From the NCBI GenBank assembly GCA_027575765.1, contig JANBPT010000699.1, positions 1-25,649 on the forward strand: DNA of 25,649 nucleotides. The letters are read 5' to 3'. The position numbers were made by a program, and so were the translations under genes. The notes beneath the pieces were generated by a model. The model did not search any database. It saw only the letters and a program-made list of their open reading frames with translations, and was not told the DNA's origin. The stretch comes from Tieghemiomyces parasiticus (lineage: Eukaryota; Kickxellomycota; Dimargaritomycetes; Dimargaritales; Dimargaritaceae). This document shows, in pieces, positions 9,532 through 19,261 of this stretch (its first letter is position 1; every line of letters begins with the position of its first letter).

Positions 9532-11229
9532 ATGCGGGTTCCCACCTTCTCCTTCGTACGCCTCGCGGTGGCGTGTATATTACTTGCCGTTCAGTTCGTA
9601 GTCCGCGCCTCCATCACACTCACCGATACCAACCAGACCCTCGCAGCCTTCGACCTCACGCTGTTCGGCTACGGAACCCCACCACCGGACACGCCTCACC
9701 CCGCCCGGCTCATCCAAGTCTCACTCGACAGCGACTGCCAATTTACCATGGCCGGCCAGCCGCAATACGACCTGTCCGTCAATGCAACCGATGGCGACGA
9801 CGACAAGCTAGTGGCCATCGTGACCCTTAACCCCCTGTGTCCCCGCGTCTTCAGCGTCCTCCACGCCAGCCGTGAGACCAGCTCCCCCTCGGCCCGGGCA
9901 ATCCTGGCCGCGATTGACACCCTCCTCTTCCCTTCACGCTTCAACTCGACGAGTGATATTGGCGGGTTCAATGAAGACACCTACAACTACTACCTCGACT
10001 ATCTACCGTACGACGAGGCCCACCTGATGGCCATCGGCGCCGACGTGCTGCAGACGATGCTGCAAGCCCTGGGTACCACCAACTCCACAGCCGGCCTGGC
10101 TATCACCCTGGTGCACGACGTGAGTCCCTGGACCGACTATTACTATTCAACCACCCACGCCGTCATCCGCTGGCTCTTTTTTACCTTGGGCCTGATTGCC
10201 ACCCTGTACGTGACCTTCCACCTGTACTGCCTGGTGTTCCGTGAAAGGTACATGTGCCACGGGCGCTACTTATTCCGGCTGGCCTCCTCCGTATGTCTCT
10301 TTATCCACCTCTTCTTCTTCCTAATCTATCCGTTTGAGGACGTCCTGACGAAGGGCCGCTTCTGCGTCTTTATAATAGCCGTTATGTCGGAATATTTTGC
10401 CTACGCCTTCCTCATTATGCAGTGGATGCGTGTCGTAGAGTCGATCTACCGTTGGCGTTTCATTAAGTACCTGAATGTCTTCTTTATTTTCACAGGGCTT
10501 GTAATGCTGCTCCTTCTTATCATGTTCTTCGTCAAGACCTACGTGACCTTGACCCCCGCCGGCGTAGTTTTCCTGATGGTTCTGCAGCAGTTTGCTATGC
10601 CCATCCTTACCATCCTTGAACTCATCAGTCTCCTCGTGTGCTGCGGCATTGTTACGCGGTCACAGTGGAACCTTCGCAAGACCGGTCGCGGGCCCATGGC
10701 CCTAGTCAAGCTGACCTACCTTTGCACTCTCTCCTGCCTGGGTTGGGCCATTTGTCTAGGGTGCATAATGGCGACCCAAGTCGTCCCACCCGGGATTGCA
10801 AGTTTTACAGTATTCACCGTGTTGGCGCAGGTCGCACCTTTGCTGGCCACCGTTGCTATCTTCTGGACTCTCGCCGTCGCGTCTCAAGTTCGGAGTACCC
10901 TCGGCTCGTCGGCCGGGCGCTCTTCGGAGCAGAAATCAGGTCGCAGTGAAGGCCCTGAATTGGCCTACGCCCTTAATCACTTCTCGCAAGGCTCCGCCGC
11001 ACAGCTGAGGGAACCTTCGGGCCTGCCCCCCGGTGAAATATCCGATTCGTGCGACGAGGATGAGGGGAACCCGGGGTTCAACGAGAAGCGCAGCCATCTC
11101 CGTCGCCTGTCCCCTAAACCTGCTAACCCCGTCCACTACCACCATCACGCGGATGACCACCACCAACAGCCCGAGTCCGTGCCGCTAGACTTTGAATACG
11201 ACAACCAGAAGGAAAAACAGATTCTGTAA
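9532..11229 (+). CDS. Seven-transmembrane, GPCR-like membrane protein with extracellular domain (orphan)
   Basis: Uninterrupted frame of 565 codons from an ATG at 9532 (AGCATGCGG, A at -3). Residues 1-26 form a signal peptide (RLAVACILLAVQFVVRA core). Residues 27-208 are hydrophilic, with four N-glycosylation sequons (Asn34, 84, 138, 184) and two cysteines (69, 103) that could pair. Seven hydrophobic helices follow at about 210-236, 248-270, 277-300, 313-335, 345-375, 393-416 and 425-450, so the tail (451-565) is predicted cytosolic. The tail is Ser/Gly/Pro-rich with an acidic CDEDEG stretch and a His cluster (HYHHHADDHH, 535-544). I recognise no named receptor family and no DRY or NPxxY motif. 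The architecture suits a cell-surface or endomembrane sensor, or a 7TM trafficking protein of the kind with a lumenal N-domain. The role is unknown. Topology is moderately sure; coding status is very sure. Confidence 0.9.
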   Translation: MRVPTFSFVRLAVACILLAVQFVVRASITLTDTNQTLAAFDLTLFGYGTPPPDTPHPARLIQVSLDSDCQFTMAGQPQYDLSVNATDGDDDKLVAIVTLNPLCPRVFSVLHASRETSSPSARAILAAIDTLLFPSRFNSTSDIGGFNEDTYNYYLDYLPYDEAHLMAIGADVLQTMLQALGTTNSTAGLAITLVHDVSPWTDYYYSTTHAVIRWLFFTLGLIATLYVTFHLYCLVFRERYMCHGRYLFRLASSVCLFIHLFFFLIYPFEDVLTKGRFCVFIIAVMSEYFAYAFLIMQWMRVVESIYRWRFIKYLNVFFIFTGLVMLLLLIMFFVKTYVTLTPAGVVFLMVLQQFAMPILTILELISLLVCCGIVTRSQWNLRKTGRGPMALVKLTYLCTLSCLGWAICLGCIMATQVVPPGIASFTVFTVLAQVAPLLATVAIFWTLAVASQVRSTLGSSAGRSSEQKSGRSEGPELAYALNHFSQGSAAQLREPSGLPPGEISDSCDEDEGNPGFNEKRSHLRRLSPKPANPVHYHHHADDHHQQPESVPLDFEYDNQKEKQIL

Positions 11230-11299
11230 TATCTAACCCTGTATAGTCGCACCTAATTCCCGGTTTGCATTAGTTTCTCACCAGCCTCGGATAATTTTT

Positions 11300-11305
11300 A
11301 ATAAA
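11300..11305 (+). other. Candidate poly(A) signal of the 7TM gene
   Basis: AATAAA lies in TTTTTAATAAAAATGA, 71 bp after the TAA stop, at the expected distance and in a locally AT-rich stretch. Confidence 0.55.
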
Positions 11306-14300
11306 AATGACCAACAGACCACATGTGCTAATTGGGGTCACCGATTAAGTAGATTAACCTACGAACTCTCAAGATCAGTAGTGCTTTTTCATTATAGCTG
11401 GTGCAAAATAGAATACTTGTGATCGGTGTGATTTGGAATGAAGCAAGCCTTGGTGGCGTGCTAACAGAATTCATTCCCTCGATAATACTTGGACGATATA
11501 ATCTTGTATGGCTGGGCATATAATCATCAGTAGCCAAACCCCTTCACTCCAATTCATTAAATACTATACTCGACATCAAGATAGAGCTACTATGAAGCTG
11601 TGCTGGGGTTTTCAGGGGGGGGTATGGATGTGAAGCCAGTAGTCAAAATGATTATTAAACTAACAGCATACTATACTTGCAAAAAAAACTAGATTGGTTA
11701 GTGGTAAGTAATGTACCCTGGGCAGAGGAATAGGCGCCGCCAATCAACCTACAGGCCCTAAGGGGTACCACAATGTTTGACGCACATGGCATGTACCAAA
11801 TGGTCGGAGGTTTATCGATAAGGAGACGGGACGGTTACCCCGCCAAATTTATTTAAGGCCCTTTAGGGCAAGAAATGAGTAGATTGGTGCACGATCACGT
11901 AAGAGCAGCTTTCTATAATATAAGGGGGGTGTTTTATAGTTTAAACTGAACGCTCTAAACATGTTTTTTTTTGTACTAGGGAAAGCGGTTACATACCTAA
12001 TGGGGGTGAGGGGATTACCAGCAGCTGGAGGGGTTACAGGAGGAAGTATCGGGGGTGATGATAGAGTGGGTGGGCTCAATGCCTGCCCAGGCAGAGAAAG
12101 TCCGTTTGAACCGGTGGTAATGTAGTCGAAAGGAGAGATGAGTGGGTGGGGGTGGCGTCCTAACGGAGGTACATTCTCTTCCTTATGAGGGGAAACCGCG
12201 GCAGGGTGGGCCGGGCGGTCAAGATGATGGACCATGGTCTTCCGTTGGGTAAACACTGGCTGAACGGGTCGGCAACCATGAGGGCTGTGAAAGTAGATCA
12301 GCAATAGGAGTTATCTTTTCCTTGGCCTGTCAGTTGCTGCGGGTTAAACATTTTGGTTCCTTATGAATGAAGTACAAGAGGATGCTGGGAGGTAGAGCTA
12401 GTCAAATAAGTAATGGTTGAGGGGGGAGGAGAGAGCTTATTATTGTATTCTAAATGTACATTGGAAAAATGTAGAAAAGGGGTGCGATGGGGAAGAGATG
12501 AAGGGAGAGGAGGACAAGTAGGAGTGTCGTACTAGTTTTGTCCAACGACATTTGGTTCACGAGTTAGAGTGATAGTTCTGCAATAGGTGATTCAGCACCA
12601 TGCTATACAGTGTTGCTATTAATTGAGGACGTTTCCCCTCCTATACTGACGAGTTTTATGGAGGAGCTAACTCTTGGTGGTGTAATGCTAGGCCTTAGGA
12701 TCTTAGCGGAGTGCGACTAGGGCGGCCTAGAACGACAATAACGGTCAGGTATTACGCGACGATGTTCTATAGCCGACGAAAAAACGGCAGAGTGCGGTTG
12801 TTTACTTTTGCGTTATCGTAAAAAATAGTATGGGACCGCGGCAGCGTCTCAAACTATAATAAAAATAAATGACTTAGACTAGAAGATGATAAGAAAATTA
12901 TTATTGCCGAGCCCTTGCTTACCAGCGCGGGCTCGCTTCTTATACTCGTGTGCGGGGGAAGGATCCAGATCCCACTGCATATCGCCCGTAACTTGAAAAC
13001 TTAGGCGGCCTTTGCCCTACAAGGGGATAGGCCGTTATTTACGTTTCTTTGTTATCGGCGCGTCCGTTAGATGCCTTCCAGAGGCAAAGCAGGTGTCCGT
13101 ACAACAGTGGATACACTTCCTGAGAACTCAGGCGACTCCAGTAACTAATATGCTTGAAATTTACACGCAAGAACGTGCCTCTCCAACTCCTTAACGCTGG
13201 CCCTACAGCCTCCCGCCCAATGACTTGTCAAGTCATTGTATTTATTCAACTATGAGGTCGGATTATCCTTCACAACGGCTCAAGTCGAGATCCTTTTGGT
13301 ATTAGGGAAAACATACCCTAGGGGAAACTAAGGATAAAGGCTAAGAGGCAAAAGGCTAATAAACTGAACAGACTTGCGAAAGAACGAAAAAGTGATGATA
13401 AACCTGGTTGTCGGTGATAAGCTATCGTTTATCGTGTAGCGACCCAGAGGGTCTTTTATACGGAAGGACGTCCTGCATCCTTCACAGGGGCTACGATTTG
13501 GGTTTAGGAGAGCCTAAGGACGAGAGTGCGAGGCGGGGCCAGCGCCAGAGCGAATATGAAGACAGCTGCGCGACTTCCGGATCAACAAGAAGAATAAAAG
13601 GAAGAAGCGGGGGCGCCTGTCAAAGTGGAAGACGCCATCCGGTAGATCAGGAAGGTTGGCGTCGCTACAAGGGGATATCGAATATGGAATAGGCTAACGA
13701 AATATGACACAAAGGTAGAGCTGCCGCAACTGATCGGGTCAGTGGTTTAGGACACCACACTATTGAATAAAGGAAATGTCACTCCTTAGCCACACTAGTG
13801 TACGAAACATTGATCTATAGGCGTATTATTTGAATGGGACGCCCTTTTACCGGCAGCCATGTATATTGGGTGGAATGTGTCCTGTCCGGTTGACTGATCC
13901 AGGACTAAAGCTAGAGAAGTGTATGCGAGGGATGTATGAAAAAATGGGGAGTGGCCGGGGAGAGACGGTGATGCTTGGGTACAAGCCAGTGCGTAAGAAC
14001 TGACGCAGAGACGGTTGGAATAATGCAGCTAGGAAATCATGCAGAAAAAAGGATGGGATCAGGTCGGAGGTATAACAAAGGCTAAGGAGGGGGGGCCGTA
14101 AAGCAAAGTAAGGTAGAAAAAAAGTGCGAAGCTGATATACACAGATGAAGAGGAACATCATTGAGGCAGCAGGAAAGATAAGCAGAATACAGAGCGAAAG
14201 GTTTGAGAGTGGGAGGAGGTTGTAAAGGAAAGGGGCGGGTATGGAAGGAGCGTAGAGGATAGAGAGAGAGACAGAGAGGGATGAGGGGCGGGAAGAAAAG

Positions 14301-14379
14301 GTCAGGGGGTTAAGGCTCAGGAATATAGAGCAGTACGGAAACCTGAGAAGGTAGAGGGAGGGGGGGGGGGTTAATCGGG
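11306..14379. other. Gene-free region between 7TM gene (+) and ABC transporter (-), convergent
   Basis: This is about 3.1 kb with no secure gene. From about 11.95 kb rightwards the plus strand is visibly purine-rich (pyrimidine-rich on minus), most strongly at 14040-14379, which ends in a G11 run ten bases beyond the transporter stop. A G8 run lies at 11615-11622 and an A8 run at 11681-11688. CGAGCCC/GGGCTCG (12908-12914, 12929-12935) is a 7 bp inverted repeat of a kind expected by chance. A Pro/Ser-rich minus-strand ORF with a splice-donor-like end (11997-12235) is discussed as a weak candidate exon. Confidence 0.5.
14360..14370 (-). repeat. G11/C11 homopolymer just past the transporter stop
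   Basis: Eleven G on the plus strand, read as eleven C on the sense strand of the ABC gene. They sit in its presumed 3' UTR within a long purine:pyrimidine-asymmetric stretch. Confidence 0.95.
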
Positions 14380-17300
14380 TTAGACAAGTCTGCCGCGCGT
14401 GTACGGGTGCCAGTGCGGGTGGCGACCTGTCTCGACTAGCTCGTCACTGCTGTCGAGGTCGGTCGAGGTGGCGCTGTAAATTGCCAAGTCATCGTGCCTG
14501 GAATTGTCGCTGGGCACCAGCGGGCTGATGGCCGTAGAAGCAGCGGCGGTGAGGGAGCTCGTGACGGTCGATAGCGCGGAGGGGGCAGTAGCAGTGGCCC
14601 CGCACCCGGTAGAACCTAAGGGCCCTACTACTGCCGGCGGCGGAGGGGGGATCAGGGCATCGGCATCGTCGTAGTGACCCAGCAAATTGTTCTCCTCCCG
14701 TAGCTGGGTCATCCAGAGCTGGAAGTAGACCCCTTCCGGGTTGGCTAGCAGTTCGGCGTGGGTCCCGCGCTCCACGAGGCAGCCGTCCTTAATGACCAGG
14801 ATGAGGTCAGCGTGGACAACGGTGGACAGCCGGTGAGCGACGACCAGGGTGGTGCGGTTGTGGGTCATATTGTGCAAGGCGGACTGGATCTTGAGCTCGG
14901 TGTACGTGTCCAAGGCCGAGGTGGCCTCGTCGAGTAGGACGACGCGAGGGTCCTTAAGAATGGTTCGGGCGATGGCTACACGTTGGCGCTCGCCACCACT
15001 GAGCCGGGCCCCACGCTCACCCACGCGGGTGTTGTACCCCTCGGGTAGCGAGGCGATTTTAAAGTGGATCTGGGCTAGCCGCGCGGCAGCCTCGATCTGG
15101 GAGGACGTCACAGCGTCAAAGTCCTGTCCGGCGCGGCCATACTGGATGTTGTAGCGGATCGAGTCGTTGAACAGGGCCGTGTCCTGCGGGACCATACCCA
15201 GGACACTGCGCAGATGGTGCGGCGGCATAGTTCGGATGTCGCGGCCGTCGAGCAGGATGGTGCCTGAGTCCAGTTCGTAGAACCGATACAGGAGCTTGAG
15301 AAGGGTACTTTTACCACTGCCCGAGGGCCCGACCAGGGCCACGGTGGCCCCCGCAGGGACCTTGAAGCTCATATCACGGAGCACCGGTTGGTACTCGTCA
15401 TACGAGAAGGCCACGTCACGGAACTCAATCTCACCCCGGACGGGTGTTTCAGTAGTGTAGTCGACCACCACTGACGGCGGGGCTTGGGCGGCGCTCTCCC
15501 TGTCGGTGTGGTCGACCAGCGCCGAAGTAGGGTGGTTCGCAAAGTCGGCAGCGGTCGGACCCCCGCACTCAGCGGGCTCGCTGAGGACATCTAGCATGCG
15601 TTCCATGTCGACAAAGTTCTTTTGGATCAGGCGGTACGAGTTGCCAAGCCAGTTCAGGGGCTGGTACATCTGGTTGAGGTAGGACAAGTAGAGCACGAAA
15701 TCACCTACTGTCATGTCGCCGTCCATGATCCGGCGGGTGCATAGGAGGCACCCGAGAAGCATACCGAGCTGCATGGAACAGTTCTGCACGCAGCGCAGCA
15801 CGTTGAGCGACACCACGTTCATCCACTCGGCGCCCTGGTACTTCTGCATGGCCTCGGTGTACACGCGAACCTCGAACTCCTCGGCGCTATTGTGCTTGAC
15901 CGTCTCATGGTTGAGCAGGGAGTCGACGGCCTTGGCCTCCATCTCATTGTCCAGGTTGTTGCTTAGACGGCGGTAGTGCTTATGCCACTCGGTGAGCACG
16001 ATGGTACTGCCCATGTAGGCTGTCATGGTTAGGATTACGATCCCACCAAAGTATAGGTCGAAGGTCAGGCAGAAGAAGAGGCAGGCGATGACGATGTCGG
16101 CCATCGTAGGCAGGATCTTGAACAGAATACAGGAGAGGAGGGATTCGATACTGGACACGCCGCGGTCCTGGATGCGCAGAATTTCGCCCGTCTTGCGGTT
16201 AGTGTGGAACTCCAAGGGCAGGCTGTGGAGGTGGCGGAAGATGGCCACCGCGACGGTCCGGGTGGTGGCCTGCGAGACGGGGGTCCAGCAAAAGTCGTGT
16301 AGGGTCTGCAGGATACCAATATCACCCTGCAGTAGGCGAAGGGCCACAAAGACCAGAATGTCGTGAAAGACGAGGCTGCGGTCGGTGAGATGGTCCACCA
16401 CCACCTTGTATTGAATCGGGGCCAGCAGGTTAATGTAGCGGCCCAGGAACAACATGGTGAAGCAAAGGCATACGCAGATGTACGTCGAGCGTGGTAGCTG
16501 GCAGGTGAAAAGGTAAGGCACAAACTTGCGCAAGCGGTTAAAGAAATCGGCCAGGCTCATGGGCGGGACCTCGGGCTTAAATTTGACGGTGGGATTCCGA
16601 ATCTCGCACTGCGACAAAAAACTGGCCGAGTGGCCAGCGGAGGCGACCGAATCGCTGTCGAGGTCGTCATCGTCCAGGTCCACCATTAGGGGCAAGGTGG
16701 CTGCGGCAGCGAGGGTGGCGGCTTTGCGGGACTGGTGACGCAAATGGTAGCTAACGGCGTCGGTGGCTAGCAGAGCAGTGAGTAAGGCGGTCTGGGTCGC
16801 ATAGATACTTGTGACGAGCCAGGGGTTGGGAATGGTGTAGTTTGTGGTCGTTTGAGCAGCAGCTGTGGTCCCCCGGACTGAGAGGTCGCCCCGGGGTGCC
16901 AGCAGGGCGATACTGGTGAGGAAGGCTGACGCGCACCAGAGGAGGACATGGGCCCCGACTTCCCGAAACGGGACGCGAAGGACGGCGATCAGAGGGGGTC
17001 GAGTCAGCGCGAGGTGCCAGGTCCAAACAATCAGCCGTGCGAGATGGCCAGCAATGATGAGGGATAGCGTTGGATAGGCATCGGCCGGAGTGTACTTGTC
17101 TTGGAAGATGGCGCACAGGAAGAGCAGGAAAACCAGATCAAAGTAGAGGATCGTAAAACTGAGAAACCGACGGAGCTGGTGAGTGCTGTCGGCGAGCTTC
17201 AGGTAGGAGCCGGTGTCTGGTGGTAGGGAGATCAAGACAAAGAGGGAAGGGACAAGGCGTCGTGCACAACGGGGCGGGAGGTTAGTTTTTGCTGTGGTGA
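14380..17300 (-). CDS. HMT1: ABC half-transporter, HMT1/ABCB6 type, main exon (exon 2)
   Basis: ATP-driven exporter of the ABCB6/HMT1 branch. Relatives act in vacuolar, mitochondrial or endomembranes and are linked to heavy-metal, glutathione-conjugate or porphyrin transport. Numbered on the joined 1065-residue protein: TMD0 helices at about 138-156, 169-190, 207-227 and 252-274; an acidic linker near 300; the core six-helix TMD at about 364-656, containing RKTGEILRIQDRGVSS, TEWHKHYRR and the family-typical AVDSLLNHETVKHNSAEEFE; and the NBD at about 715-950. Walker A is GPSGSGKST (750-758), the Q-loop VPQDTALFND, the signature LSGGERQR (from 859), Walker B VVLLDEATSALD (from 879) and the H-loop VVAHRLST (His915). 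All ATPase residues are intact. The open frame extends to 17334 but has no ATG before codon 217, so a separate first exon is required; see 18985-19261. The Ala/Ser/Pro-rich tail makes it longer than relatives of about 830-840 residues. ATM1 is excluded because it lacks TMD0. Confidence 0.94.
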
Positions 17301-18984
17301 CTACAGGCAATTGGGTTGGTGATGCGGGTGGCACCCAGAGGAATGGTTACATCAAGAGGGTGGGGTAAGGCGATACAAGGTCGAATGTTCTGCTGCAGGT
17401 AATCCGAAAAGATACCTCTTCGAATCTGCCCAGCACCTCCCACTGCCAGTAGACTTAAGGCCCAGAAGCGTAGGTGGCAACAGGCGTGGCCTGACCGTCA
17501 ATAACATAATCCCTAGCCGCAGCATAAAATTGACCCATGGCTTATACGGGCCGGTCGCTCCGCAGCCGGCAAGCCATAAAAGATCGGGGCCCGCCACTGG
17601 TCACACAAAAAGGATAAAGGAAGAGCCGGTGGTAGTATAGCAAAGCAAAAGGTGAAACAAGGTAGAATATGGGCCGCAACTAGAGGACGAGCCGCAATAC
17701 AATGTGCAACCCCTTTCAGAAAAATCGGGAGGCAAATCAACAGAAGTTACACGTGCACCTCTCGAACGGTTGGATCGATATGCCAAATGCAGATGAAACA
17801 AATGATGCGATGTCGGGGCAGACGACACGCTGCCTTCCCCACAGCGCATGCGGGCCAACGAGCGGAACAGGATGAGTATGAACGATGTCGGGTTCGGAGT
17901 GCCCCGTTCTTCAACCACCCGACCTGGGTCTATAGCCACAAAGCGGAGTAGAAACTAGAGCCGAAGGGTATTGGCAAGTGGAGCATGATGGTGGTGTAAG
18001 GAAGTTCCAACGGAGCCTCAGACGAGGTGGGTAGGAACTGGAAGGGAAGGAAAGGGGGGAAGTGCGGACTGCGGAACAGAGAGTCGTACGGCATCCAGCT
18101 GTAGCAGTGACGGAGTAGCATCACCAATCGCGGGATCTAAACCAGCGAACACCGCTTTACCGCCCCCATCAGTCGAACTCTGAAACATGTCGGCCGGAGA
18201 GTAGACCAGAGCGCAGCCACCCACCGCTGGTCTGGGTGGCTTTGATGTCACACCCAAGTAACCTATCTGGAGGTGGAAAGTATTGGTAGTCCGGCATGGA
18301 ACAGAGATAGGCAATTCAGTGTGGTCCGGGGAAGAGACGGCTTCCCAGACCCACGCCCTATACAGGCGTGTTCCCACCTCGGAGGCCACCATCGCGGGGT
18401 CCAATAGTATTGGCCCACCGCCGGCGGGTGGGCAGCAAAGACCAAGTTGCCATATATAGGACCTAGTACCAGGTCGCTAGTAAAGTGTGCGAAAGAGAAA
18501 ACAAGTCAGGGAGACAGTAACAGAGCGGGTATAATCGGGCGAACGGATGCGGGGGGGGGGGGCATTATCCATAGCTCTCGCCGGATTTGGTAGGCCGGTA
18601 CCAAGCACCAAGGCGACAATCCTCTACCGCAAATGGTGGGAAAAGTTCTTCCTACCCCATCTGTCCTCCGTTGCCCGCCAGCTGGCAAGGCCGAACGGTT
18701 GTCCCCCTCCGCCGCACCAACGATCGTTGGATCAATGGCTGGAGATAGACCTCACAGGCACCTATACCGTGTCCACATTATTGCGTGGAGCAGCACTGGT
18801 TGGGGAGTGTAAGTAAGGGAAAGGAAGGCAGCTATGAAGAGGCTCGACTGCATTGGAGGGTAGCAAAATAGATGTTGATGGGATGGATTCGGGGGGCGCA
18901 TGAAAGTAACGAACCGTCGCCCGTATAAAACGGGGGAGGGGTTTACCTGGTAACCCCCCTTTGTCGGGTGAATGAGAGACTTAC
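17301..18984 (-). other. Proposed 1684 bp intron of the ABC transporter gene (phase 1)
   Basis: Minus-strand donor ATAA|GTAAGT (last intron-side base 18984) and acceptor TTGCCTGTAG ending at 17301. Joining gives codon A+TC (Ile) and keeps frame. An alternative acceptor nine bases on (CACCACAG, exon from 17291) is also in phase. The intron is about ten times longer than the others here. It holds C12 on the sense strand (18551-18562) and a 128-codon ORF without recognisable features (18018-18404, minus), and shows no other coding-like exon. Confidence 0.65.
18551..18562 (-). repeat. G12/C12 homopolymer inside the proposed intron
   Basis: Twelve G on the plus strand, the longest homopolymer in the window, C-rich on the sense strand of the surrounding transporter gene. 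Confidence 0.95.
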
Positions 18985-19261
18985 TTATTGAGGTAATGGT
19001 GGCGGAGACGGACAGGTCTGCGGCGGCAGACGGTGGCAAATCGGAGGTCGGAAGCTCAGAATAGCCCAACATGGCAAGGTGGGCCCGTCGGAACGGCACG
19101 ACAAGGCAACGGCTGTGCAGCAGGACGGTGAGCGCAAGGTAGCAGGCGAGGACCAGCGGAGGTCCCAGGAACAGGGCGGCAACGCGACTGGTGACGTCGG
19201 GCCACGTCGCGGACTGGGTGGGCGGAGAAGATATTGAGAGGAAGCTGAATTGGGCGGCCAT
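18985..19261 (-). CDS. HMT1: Proposed first exon of the HMT1/ABCB6-like transporter
   Basis: The ATG at 19261 has good context (G at -3, G at +4: CGTCATGGCC). The exon encodes 92 residues plus one base and ends at a consensus donor. Codons are strongly C/G-ending like the neighbouring genes. Residues 27-49 (VAALFLGPPLVLACYLALTV core) form one transmembrane helix followed by an Arg-containing loop. ABCB6/HMT1 proteins start with a five-helix TMD0; the main exon shows four, so this helix completes the set. Phase, strand, codon use, topology and the missing start of the main exon all agree. The link rests on inference, since no transcript is available. If wrong, this is a short membrane-peptide gene or the start of a different one. 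Upstream DNA is pyrimidine-rich on the sense strand; TATATATA lies at 19688-19695, about 430 bp before the ATG. Confidence 0.72.

Noticed and set aside
12908..12935. 7 bp inverted repeat CGAGCCC/GGGCTCG
   Set aside because: About twenty such stems are expected by chance in a window of this length; no other supporting signal.
13847..14161. 104-codon minus-strand ORF, Phe/Leu/Pro/Ser-rich
   Set aside because: Composition is explained by the pyrimidine-rich strand; no family resemblance.
17302..17334. GTG at 17334 as transporter start
   Set aside because: GTG initiation would be exceptional in a eukaryotic nuclear gene, and a good acceptor sits at 17301 within this stretch; an upstream exon explains it better.
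18018..18404. 128-codon minus-strand ORF inside the proposed transporter intron
   Set aside because: No motif or helix pattern, mixed codon use, and no splice sites that link it in frame to the transporter exons.
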